Of a stretch of 64,000 bases of DNA, positions 23,080 to 31,768 are shown in pieces. The notes under the pieces were generated by a model. The model had not been told where the DNA came from. It saw only the letters and a program-made list of their open reading frames with translations, and ran no database searches. This DNA comes from Asterias rubens (taxonomy: Eukaryota; Echinodermata; Asteroidea; Forcipulatida; Asteriidae): contig NC_047072.1 in assembly GCF_902459465.1 (NCBI RefSeq), positions 15,295,776-15,359,775 of the forward strand, read 5' to 3'. The translations under genes and the position numbers were made by a program. The first letter of the stretch is position 1, and every line of letters begins with the position of its first letter.

Positions 23080-23302
23080 CAAACAAAAGACATGTTTACA
23101 ACGTGGTGAATGAAGTCGCCCGTGTGACGTCACGGACAAGTTTCGACAAGACATTGCGTAAGATTGGCTCTGTGCGCTGATTGGTCAATCATGTTGTTAT
23201 TGCTTGGACTAGCGGGGAATAAAAGGTATGTTTTGATATTGCTGGTGATAGAAAGAGGACATCTGAGCTCCCACAACTTAACTTCTGCCGTATTAGTGCA
23301 CG
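23080..23302 (+). promoter_or_regulatory. Promoter of the WW-PC4 gene
   Basis: Carries GTGTGACGTCACGGACAAGT (23122-23141), identical to the block at 22261, a shared GTTTACAACGTG block, an inverted CCAAT (CTGATTGG near 23180) and a TATA-like GGAATAAAAGG near 23216. Same order and spacing style as the previous promoter. Confidence 0.6.
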
Positions 23303-23938
23303 ATGACTGGACAGTCTAACATTACACTACCTTTCTTTGAGGATTCATCTTCCTCACAAGAACCACCTACCGCCCCAAGGTCTCTGGTAGATGCTGGACC
23401 ATTTGACTGTGTAAAGCAACTTACACACGATCACGTTAAAAATGGGTGGCGTGAAGGTTTCAGTGCGACTGCGGAGAGAGCTTACTACTTCAACGTCTTC
23501 ACCAGAGAAAGTGTATGGACCCTACCCAATATACCGGTGCAGCGTGAGCAGAGAAGAGTGGTGAACTCGACCAATGTTGATATTCTGGCTGCAGCAGTTA
23601 ATGAGTTGACCGAATCATCATCTCAACCCAAACCAGCCGACCAAGCAGCATCCGTCTCCGGTGTGAAAGGAAAAGACACCGTCAAACGAGTCTACGCCGC
23701 GGACCCCAACGAGGTGGAGAACGAGAAGAACGCCAAAAGATTCAAGATTGGAGGTGAGCGTTATGCTTATGTTAAACGGTTCAAGGGTAGCCCCTACGTT
23801 AACATCAGAGAGTATTATTGGAACCATCACAAGACCCGATTACTCGCTGGAAAGAAGGGATTGAATCTTACTCCCAAAGAATGGATGATGTTGGCCGGTC
23901 AGAGTAGTGCCGTAACCAAAGCTCTGGGAATGGTTTAA
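23303..23938 (+). CDS. WW domain + PC4 (p15) domain protein
   Basis: 211 residues from a clear ATG. Residues 48-75 are a WW-like domain (GWREG ... YYFNVFTRESVW..P). A low-complexity acidic/basic linker follows. Residues 147-211 match the transcriptional coactivator PC4/Sub1 fold, with FKIGGERYAYV, RFKGSPYVNIREYYW and GKKGLNLTPKEW in the expected order. PC4 domains bind single-stranded DNA and act in transcription, while WW domains bind Pro-rich or phospho-CTD peptides, so a nuclear role is likely. I know no standard animal protein with this architecture. A strong internal donor (GGAG|gtgagc, 23753/23754) could splice out the PC4 part. Confidence 0.8.
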   Translation: MTGQSNITLPFFEDSSSSQEPPTAPRSLVDAGPFDCVKQLTHDHVKNGWREGFSATAERAYYFNVFTRESVWTLPNIPVQREQRRVVNSTNVDILAAAVNELTESSSQPKPADQAASVSGVKGKDTVKRVYAADPNEVENEKNAKRFKIGGERYAYVKRFKGSPYVNIREYYWNHHKTRLLAGKKGLNLTPKEWMMLAGQSSAVTKALGMV

Positions 23939-23999
23939 ATCTCTTACTTCAAACTAATGACATTTTGGTTTTTTTTGTTATTTTAATTCCTTGTTCCAG

Positions 24000-24556
24000 A
24001 AGATGATTCAGTATCTACCCTGCCCATCACCACTGATCTCACTGAGGGTTCATTCCCCGTCAAAATGGTCATCAAACGAATCCTGACCAAGATCGTCACG
24101 GACGAGATACTGAGGTTCGTGTACGCCGCTCAGGAGGCCTTAGGATGCGAAGGATGTGAGGAGAACTGGGGGACCCAAGACGAACATCAGTGTCTTTTCT
24201 TTGGTATAAGTCCAGCATCCAATCTTTACAACTACGTAGACGAGTGGTATTCAGATGCAGCACCGTGTGTAAAACCGAACAAGGTTATTGACATTTTCGA
24301 CGCAGTAAACATCAGCCTCAATGTAACTGAATCAAGCGAAGATGGACAGAACATTGATAAACACGCGATAAGCAAGGAAATCATGGACGGGTGGGGTGAG
24401 GATCCCGATGATATTGCCCGTTCGTTCTACTCTACGTTCTTCAACAATTTAACTGAGCTCATTGACAGTACTATCCAACAATTATTTATTAATATATTTG
24501 TTTCATATTATACTTTTAACTGCTTGCTGTTTCCTTTTAAAGCTTTTGAAAAATAA
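24000..24556 (+). CDS. Alternative 3' exon with Cys/His motif
   Basis: Opens at a strong acceptor (long T tract, ttgttccag|AAG). Joined in phase to the donor after 23753 it would give a 335-residue isoform that keeps the WW domain and replaces PC4. It encodes CEGCEENWGTQDEHQC, a C-x2-C-x9-H-x-C zinc-ligand-like pattern. The rest is acidic (DGWGEDPDD) and the last 30 or so residues are AT-rich and may be read-through. The product family is not recognised. A stand-alone start at 24065 is possible but less likely than splicing. Confidence 0.6.
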
Positions 24557-24946
24557 TTATACACATATTGGTGCTTGCAAAGAAAAAAAACTAGAGCGTG
24601 CATCCCCCAATATAGACGAGTTACCAAAAGAGGGATCTGTATTAATTAACCCCACCTGACTGTGTTTGAGCCAACCAGCAGAACTAGCAAGAGGTGTTAT
24701 ATAAACGCAGATAGTAGACAAAAAAGAGAGTCAAATTTATCTTATAAACGTCTACTTGTAGGGTTCTGAATGTTGATAGCCAGGTGTGTTCCTGATTATT
24801 GTGCTCGAAGACAAGTTCATGTTGAATGTTATATGACGTAGCATTTTCATGAGAAATTAAGCCAGTTGATGTGTCAATATAGTTTGATCTGCGGCTCATC
24901 TTCTCCATGTTGCGATTGATCCACTGAGATGGTGTTGGACGAAGAA
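24557..24946. other. Convergent 3' ends of the compact locus and gene B
   Basis: Probable 3' UTR of the plus-strand locus and of the minus-strand ISG12-like gene. Small frames here (24684-24908 and others) have no protein features. Confidence 0.4.
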
Positions 24947-25234
24947 CTACTTGTTACGAAACAGATAACCAGAAGCCGCTCCGATACCTGCTGAAACAGC
25001 ATAACCAGTTGTACCAATTCCAGCTGCACCCACGGATTGAAGGACTGCAACAAGCCCCCCTGCTGCAACACCACCACCATTAGCTATAGCTGCAGCAGAC
25101 ATCATGCCTGCTGCAGTCTTACCTGCGACTATGCCTACTTTTGAAAAGCCAATTAAAGCAGGGACATATTTACATGTGAGGATTCCTGCAGATGTAACTG
25201 CTGCTCCTATAGCGACTGGAATAAAGACCACCAT
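24947..25234 (-). CDS. ISG12/IFI27-like small membrane protein (gene B)
   Basis: 95 residues from the ATG at 25234, a few bases after acceptor tttcccattgcag. Gly/Ala-rich and hydrophobic, with the ISG12 (IFI6/IFI27) family core MMSAAAIANGGGVAAGGLVA then LQSVGAAG. That alternation of Gly-Ala helices is diagnostic. Family members are interferon-inducible, insert into mitochondrial or nuclear membranes and affect apoptosis and antiviral responses in vertebrates. Invertebrate homologues exist but are poorly studied. The leader exon at 25746, about 0.5 kb upstream, is homologous to those of genes A and C, so all three are probably regulated alike. Confidence 0.9.
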   Translation of the reverse strand: MVVFIPVAIGAAVTSAGILTCKYVPALIGFSKVGIVAGKTAAGMMSAAAIANGGGVAAGGLVAVLQSVGAAGIGTTGYAVSAGIGAASGYLFRNK

Positions 25235-25745
25235 GTTAACTGCAATGGGAAAACAACACAATGAATCAATGGTTGAAGCAGCTAGGATGAAAATGTGATG
25301 GAGCAGACTGCTCAAGTATTCCACATTAGTTATAAACAGGGTTAGCTGTAATGAGCAAATTCATCAGAAATTGGAAACGAGATAGGGAAACAGTGTGGAT
25401 GGTAACTTATAATATTATAAATGCACCCATAATAGTTGGTATGTGACAAACTGTCTTCTCTATTAAATTAATGCTGCACCCTCAACTGGCCTGCAATGCC
25501 GCTGCAAGTTTTGTTTTTATTGTAATCTGAATTTAAATTCAAGTCTCATTTTGATTTAAATGACTTCACAGACACCTTAAACTCCTATCCAGGAAAAATA
25601 AATGATTCGGGCCGTGCTTGCGTTTCGGTGATCTGAATGTCGCTGATGTTTAGTCTATTTTGTTGACGTAATTGTGACTGGCACAATGATGTGCTTTACT
25701 GTGCATTGTTTTATATTAACTACTGTACGAAATAAAAATTCTTAC

Positions 25746-25850
25746 CAAGTTTGTGTAGTTCAGGAAATATGTATAACCACCCTCAATGAACATCCAAAGT
25801 AGACTGAATGGGAGTGCCACTTTCGTCACAATGCAAATTGGAGACCTTTG
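25746..25850 (-). promoter_or_regulatory. Leader exon of gene B (5' UTR)
   Basis: Ends ACAAACTTG|gtaag and aligns with the leader of gene A. It contains an ATG (TTTGGATGTTCATTGAGG) whose frame does not continue into the ISG12 frame after splicing, so it would be a short upstream ORF. The homology to gene A stops near 25850, where an inverted-repeat insert interrupts the 5' flank. Confidence 0.65.
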
Positions 25851-25854
25851 GACG

Positions 25855-26215
25855 GTCCTTTTAATAGTTCTCGCTAGGTAGTGCGCGTGCTCAGAGCATA
25901 AACCTGTTCGTAAATACCATTGCGCAAGCGCTAACTGTTGAATGAGGTGCATGCTAGTCTAGCTAGGGATCAAACTTTAGCGCTAGCTAGACCAGCATGC
26001 ACCTCATTCAGCAGCAATGTGTGCGTTCGTTTAGCTTACCTGGGTCGACCCCGGTGTGTGGAGGTTTTTTTTCACAGGACGAACGTGGGTGATTATCTGC
26101 ACACGTTCGTCCTGGAAAAAAAAAACACACACCGGGGTCGACCCGGGGAAGCTAAACGAACGCAGCCAAAAAAGGACCGTTTATATCTGCGGCCGCCAGC
26201 GTCTCAAAAGTCTCG
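25855..26215. mobile_element. Foldback insert in the gene B 5' flank
   Basis: Sequence absent from the gene A flank. It holds two stacked hairpins: arms GAATGAGGTGCATGCTAGTC / complement at about 25940-26010, and about 70-bp arms starting GTGCGTTCGTTTAGCTTACC (26022) closing near 26165, with GGGTCGACCCCGGTGTGTG in both. The open frames across it are artefacts. Confidence 0.75.
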
Positions 26216-26417
26216 CATTTACGGACGAGCGTCACAGGCGGGAAATAATTCGATGAGAAATACGTGGACATTTTGTAAACCTATTATGATCAATAACCAA
26301 AGTCCGTTTGTGCAAATGCAACGTAACATGAAAGTTCAGTTTATAGTCACTGCTCATTGTGACATAAAGATAGATGTCTGCCCCGAGTCCATGTAATCTA
26401 CATACATGTACATGTAG
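26216..26417 (-). promoter_or_regulatory. Displaced upstream region of gene B
   Basis: Matches the gene A upstream block again (GGGAAATAATTCGATGAGAA, TTTTGTAAACCT, TTTGTGCAAATGCA, GAAAGTTCAGTTTATAG), with a TATA-like CTATAAAC on the minus strand near 26340. It has been pushed away from the leader exon by the foldback insert. Confidence 0.5.
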
Positions 26418-26804
26418 TTTAAAGGCAGTGGACACTCTTGGTAATTACTCAAAATAATTATTAGCATAAAACCTTTCTTGGTGACGAGTAATGGGGAGAG
26501 GTTGATGGTATAAAACATTGTGAGAAACGGCTCCCTCTGAAGTGCCATAGTTTTCGAGATAGAAGTAATTTTCCACGAATTTGATTTTGAGACCTCGATT
26601 TAGAACTTGAGGTCTCGAAATCAAGCATCTGAACGCACACAACTTCGTGTGACAAGGGTGTTTTTTCTTGCATTATTATCTCGCAAGTTCGATGACCGAT
26701 TGAGCTCAAATTGTCACAGGTTTATCATTTTATGCATATGTTGAAATACACCAACTGTGAAGGCTAGTCTTTGACAATTTCCAATAGTGTCCACTGTCTT
26801 TAAT
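26418..26804. mobile_element. MITE, GGACACTATTGG family, copy 6
   Basis: Full copy, inverted termini TTTAAAGGCAGTGGACACTC and CCAATAGTGTCCACTGTCTTTAA. Same orientation as copy 3. Confidence 0.9.
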
Positions 26805-27065
26805 ATAAACAGTGTACTGAACTTAATGCGTGTACACGAATCACTGCCAGGTGCTCATCCCAAGTTGTATGTTCATTACACATTTTCTTTCCATACGGAT
26901 GCTATATCAGAGCGATATTGAATCATTCTAACTAATCATTTACAGCAATATCACTATAAAGGAAATAAAGGCTAATAATCATTAATTCAAAAATGTCATG
27001 ACTTCTTATAAAGATACACAATCCGAAACAAGTAAACTAACATACAAAATGAACAGAAACAACAA

Positions 27066-27490
27066 GACATATGGGTCATTTCATGTCAGACCAACGCACT
27101 TTTTTACCTCATGTCTTCCGATTTTGATAAAAATTGCTGTGCTTGTAGGTCCTAATGAGCAATGAATGCACACCAATTTTCAGCCCGATCGGACTTTCCA
27201 TGTGGTCAGGGCAGAAACCACTAAAATCTGACATTTTTAGGGTAAAATACCACCTTTTTGGTAAAAATATGTCATAACCATGTCAATTTTTATCACATAT
27301 ATGCAAATCTGGTATCAAATTGATGAGAATTGCATGCTCAAATCAATTCTTTTATCAAAAATAAATTTTCTGAAATGTAGGTCACTGTAATCTTTAATAT
27401 GTTATCGTGACCTTTGACCCGGTTTTTGAAATAATGTATCATTCCAAAAATCAACGAAACAAAAATCATTTGATAGAGCATGTCCCATAT
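27066..27490. repeat. Insert with GGGTCATTTCATGTCAGACC start
   Basis: About 425 bp that interrupts the duplicated upstream region shared by genes A and B: homology stops at AACAACAAGACATA and resumes at AGGGATTCACTTTCACTATC. It contains no long frame. Probably a dispersed repeat. Confidence 0.55.
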
Positions 27491-27530
27491 AGGGATTCAC
27501 TTTCACTATCCGCCATGTAGTGAAAAGTAT
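27491..27530 (-). promoter_or_regulatory. IRF/ISRE-like inverted repeat upstream of gene B
   Basis: AGGGATTCACTTTCACTATC then CGCC, followed by TAGTGAAAAG. Same 24-bp core as at 21243, so it has persisted in both duplicates while the surrounding bases diverged. Confidence 0.45.
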
Positions 27531-28504
27531 AAAAACGAGCAAACGGTAGTTTTTGGTATACCTAGCCTAGCGTAAAAACAGAGTTTGAAAATCCAGTTTA
27601 ACCTTTGATTCAAGATTGTACTATGCATCTTATACAAGGCTCTAAATATATTTGAAAAACTTTCTACGAATAGGCCTACTTATAGCACCAGCGTATAGAG
27701 GTTTTTTCCTTGAGACAATAGCTGACTGATCTTAGTCGAAGTATAGAGTCAGCAAGCAGCTTACAGTTAACAAAGCATCATACGAATATCTAAACTGGTA
27801 TAATATTGAAAATTTAACTTTAAGTTTTTGCAGTAAAACAACTAAACCACAATATTGTTAAAATATACATGGATAATAACACCAGAACGACTCAAACAAA
27901 TACACAACTAGACTGTTCCAAGTATTGCATCCATCTATTGTAGATTGTTACAAAGTGCATAGTGCATAAACTGATTGTATTCAAGACAGGGTTTATGCAC
28001 AAACTCAATTTGGTACATACAGAAATGACCTATGACTTTGGTGTCGTTTGTGAGACAATTTATAAACCGAAACACTGTCTGGGTGCTTCTCAAGTAGTGA
28101 CGTTTTTTTGGTCTACTATACTTCTGATGCAATTTCAAAGTGTGAGCATCATATACCACAACAAAAATAGAAACACGTCATTAAATGTCATGAAATAACA
28201 AACAAAAGCTCTATAATAAACAAACCAAATAAAAACAGGAAATTGTAACTTTTTTGTCACTATCCATCAGATATTATCTTGCATGGTCCATAAAACAAAA
28301 TTGTGTTATTATTATCAGGACGTAATGCGCTATAAAGTAACAACTGTATAAAACACCAAAATACAACTATACTCTTATTGTTTTGCAACCTATATGGAAG
28401 CATTAGTGCTGCTATATCACCGTGAGCCATCGCGGGATTGTTAAACAATTCACTTGTCTCTGTGAGAAATTTAAATGTAACTTTTCTGTCTATGGTGTTC
28501 TGTC
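27531..28504. other. Intergenic, no gene seen
   Basis: AT-rich. Open frames at 27935-28198 and 28260-28448 have no recognisable features. Confidence 0.4.
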
Positions 28505-28870
28505 TTTAAAGACATTGGACACTATTGGTAAGTGTCAAAGACCAGTCTTCTCACTTGGTGTATCTCAACATATGCATAAAATAACAAACCTGTGAAAATT
28601 TGGTCGTCGAAGTTGCGAGATAATAACGAAAGAAAAAACACCCGTGTCACACGAAGTTGTGTGCTTTTAGATGGTTGATTTCGAGACCACAAATCCTAAA
28701 TCTGAGGTCTCGAAATCAAATTCGTGGAAAATTACTTCGTTTGTCACTACAGAGGGAGCCGTTTCTCACAATGTTTTATACTATCAACCTCTCCCCATTA
28801 CTCATCACCAAGTAAGGTTTTATGCTAACAAATATTTTGAGTAATTACCAATAGTGTCCACTGCCTTTAA
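28505..28870. mobile_element. MITE, GGACACTATTGG family, copy 7
   Basis: Left TTTAAAGACATTGGACACTA, right AATAGTGTCCACTGCCTTTAA. Slightly shortened internally. Located just downstream of gene C. Confidence 0.9.
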
Positions 28871-29089
28871 TTTTGCATTATGTATAGCAATATCATTTTA
28901 GTAAAACCATGTGGTTGTATTTTCGAAGAATTTCTGTTATGGCTCTGATGTAAATTTGGTCTCACATTTCAACTATGCTGTATTCGTAATCAGGACATAA
29001 GTGACGTCGTGACTTTAGGAAGCCTTAAAGGTAGAATGTTTTTTTGCAACAAAACAATACAGATCTAAAGTGGGTTTATATTGACATAC

Positions 29090-29452
29090 CTAAGCACGTC
29101 TAGGCCTACTTGCCAAATGCTCGCAAATGGCATGTGCAAACGAAGCACCAGTGCACATAATTTGGCAGGTACCACGACAAGTCCATGAAATGGTGTGGCA
29201 TAATGCAGGGGAGGAATGATAAGTCACAAAGAATGATAACAATAAACTCGGTAAACCAAAGATTATTGACCTACGGTCATGATTGAAGTTAACAAGAAAA
29301 GACACGAACAAAATGATTAGTCCTATCGTCTCTATTTTTTTTCCGTCTTTGCTTGCACCACCGCCGCACCCTACTGTCAGCGCCTCATGTGGTGCAACAA
29401 ACATAGGTACCACTGCACCGATGATTAAGATGATGATGGTACACTCCCACAT
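29090..29452 (-). CDS. Small multi-pass membrane protein, family X member 2 (gene C)
   Basis: 120 residues, ATG at 29452 about 18 nt after acceptor gttttcgaactgcag. Hydrophobic segments lie near residues 5-20, 41-57 and 63-77. CHTISWTCRGTCQ follows, then a Cys/His tail ending RPRRA. It shares the layout and signature of the protein at 17772-18131, plus the early IGA..P.F.....L..GC pattern. A GGGASKDGKK turn follows the first hydrophobic segment. Expressed presumably from the leader exon at 31046. Function unknown; context suggests an immune or stress effector. Confidence 0.75.
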   Translation of the reverse strand: MWECTIIILIIGAVVPMFVAPHEALTVGCGGGASKDGKKIETIGLIILFVSFLVNFNHDRRSIIFGLPSLLLSFFVTYHSSPALCHTISWTCRGTCQIMCTGASFAHAICEHLASRPRRA

Positions 29453-29474
29453 TGTCAGTTCAGTTTTTGCCTGC

Positions 29475-31040
29475 AGTTCGAAAACAAAAAACGGGGTACT
29501 ATCACGTTAATATTCGTAATAATAATAACAATATAATGATGAATAATATTGATGTGTTTCATTGATGGTATGAGTTTACAAGAATGGGAACAGGAAATTA
29601 AAATTACATTGTCTACAGTCAATACATTTTGTTCCGTCTGCTTGTGATGACTGTGTTTGTTGTTTCAAAATTGTTGGCTTCTACCCACCAACCCCTCCCA
29701 TTTGCAAAAGAAATGCATAGGGTTAAAACAATAATATTAAATGTTGTTGCTGTAATCAAATAAGTTAATTTGTGGAATTATAATCATCTGTATAGATATA
29801 TTAAAGAGAATTATCAAAAGTTAACTCTTACTGTACACTCTGTTGACAGACACAGCGGATTTTCATATCAGTCGGTTCAACCTCTTTGCCTGTATCTATC
29901 GGTTGTTTACCTGCGTATAAACAAAACAAACTAAACCGACTTTGTGGTTTTGATTAAAATACAACTACACGATGCTCTTATGGCATGAATTTGGCTTTGT
30001 ACGAGCTACAACCCTACCAAACACGCAAGCTAAAGGGGATTACCCAAAATATTGAGCAAAGGATCTCGACATGTCGGATGGCACCTCCAGAGCTCTGTAG
30101 TTTTGGCCTATACCATTTTCTGACCCTACCATTAGACTTGATGACAAGTCGTTAGGCGCAGCCTATTTGTTACAAACACACATTCCGCCGTTATGCAACA
30201 GTCACACCGATTATACATACATGCAACTGTCGTATAGGACATCCCTTTGTTCCCCCATTGTTTGGACATAGTTTTTTTTAGCGATGTCCCCATTGGTTTT
30301 GTGCACAGAGCCTAGCGAGGACTGTCCCCGGTATGTCATTTTCCCGGATCCCTTTTGTTATAGTCCTCGGTTTGAATGCGTATAGACATGTACACTCACA
30401 CTTGCGTGTACCGTCCCCGTGACCACACCGCGCTTAACAATTACCGACTTGACTTCAAGACTACACTACCATACTACCGCAAGCTACTAAGGGTAATACC
30501 CATATTGAGCAATGTCAGGTCATGGTCAGGTCAAGCTGCCAATGTTGATTGAGGCTTGAGGGCACACAATCACACCGACGCCCATAAGGCATGCATAAAG
30601 TGTTTGGCTACTTTTTGTAGGACACAAAAAACAATGTCCACAGAGTTACATTACACTACGGTTTCCAGATGGAAGAAAGTTTCTCTTACTGAGGTGCTGT
30701 CGTTTTTGAGAAAATAATAAAACAATAGCGTGTAAAACGTATTTTCGTGACAGTGTCTCATTTCTCAAAAACTACAGTTACTCAGCAAGTAATGTTTTAA
30801 GCGAAGCCTAGTGTTATAATTATCTTCAAACTGTTTAAGACACAAAAGCACTTCAAAATCCAATCCTGTCAGTCAAAAAAACAATAACAACAACAACAAT
30901 TCCACCACTCGGCACGTTACGTTTCAAAAACGATTGTGTGAATTTTGGAAGGCTATCAGTGTAAATGCCTCATAAATAATATGTATTCTGCTCATGGGTA
31001 CAATATAAATTCAGTTCTTTACTAAAAATAATGTCTTATA
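29475..31040. other. Intron of gene C
   Basis: About 1.6 kb between the leader donor and the coding-exon acceptor. Two loosely similar blocks (around 29985-30075 and 30445-30520, both with CGCAAGCTA ... TATTGAGCAA) suggest an old internal duplication. No other gene is seen. Confidence 0.5.
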
Positions 31041-31045
31041 CTTAC

Positions 31046-31140
31046 CAAGTTTGTGCACTTCAGGAAGTAAAACAGGTTTCAACGAACCTCTAATGAACGT
31101 CCAAAGGGGCAAATGAGAGCCACAGTCAGTTCACGTACAC
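31046..31140 (-). promoter_or_regulatory. Leader exon of gene C (5' UTR)
   Basis: Ends CACAAACTTG|gtaag and aligns with the leaders of genes A and B (GTGGCTCTCATTTGCCC and GGACGTTCATTAGAGG on the minus strand). More diverged than A and B are from each other. Confidence 0.55.
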
Positions 31141-31276
31141 ACATCCAATAGGCCTATGCCGCCCACCACAAGAGTGAGACACTCAAAAATGCGTAAACTC
31201 AACCAAGTCTGTCGAACATTTTTATTTGGGTGAAAGCGTTTTGCATAATAAAAGAAAGTGTTTGTTATAACAGTAT

Positions 31277-31632
31277 AATGCATGGTGTATGTCATGTATT
31301 GTGTTACCTACGCATGTACGTTTTAGTTAGGTTTAACGAGAGAGAGAGGAGGTACATGAACATTAATGTCCCACACCATGTATTGTGTTACCTACGCATG
31401 TACGTTTTAGTTAGGTTTAACGAGAGAGAGAGGAGGTAAATGAACATTAATGTCCCACACCATGTATTGTGTTACCTACGCATGTACGTTTTAGTTAGGT
31501 TTAACGAGAGAGAGAGGAGGTAAATGAACATTAATGTCCCACACCATGTATTGTATTACCTACGCATGTACGTTTTAGTTAGGTTTAACGAGAGAGAGAG
31601 GAGGTAAATGAACATTAATGTCCCACACCAAT
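31277..31632. repeat. Tandem repeat, 84-bp unit, about 4 copies
   Basis: Units begin CATGTATTGTGTTACCTACG and include GTTTTAGTTAGGTTTAACG, GAGAGAGAGGAGGTAAATGA and ACATTAATGTCCCACAC. Copies are almost identical, so the array is young. The unit is a multiple of three, which explains the open frame across it. It lies directly upstream of the gene C leader. Confidence 0.92.
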
Positions 31633-31754
31633 TGGTTTTCTTCCTCTGTATCTAAAGCAAGAACTGAATAGGAGCAAGGGAAAAGTAAACAAATTTGTAA
31701 ACAAATTAGCGGGTATTTTTATTATACAGATGTTATTTTTGTGTTACAAACTTG

Positions 31755-31768
31755 AATTTCTTTTTCGC
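31755..31768 (-). promoter_or_regulatory. Possible ISRE-like site upstream of gene C
   Basis: Minus strand reads GCGAAAAAGAAATT, an exact GAAANNGAAA core, about 0.7 kb upstream of the leader. In AT-rich DNA this can occur by chance. Confidence 0.2.

Noticed and set aside
25938-26396. 152-codon frame on the plus strand
   Set aside because: Runs through two hairpins of a foldback insert; both strands are open because the arms are complementary.
26445-26709. Repeated frames with RPQVLN / RKLWHF words
   Set aside because: Identical words occur in every copy of the common MITE (also near 2037, 7765 and 40227); they are not proteins.
31277-31632. CRISPR-like array
   Set aside because: The 84-bp units are contiguous with no unique spacers, and the genome is animal; it is a simple tandem repeat.
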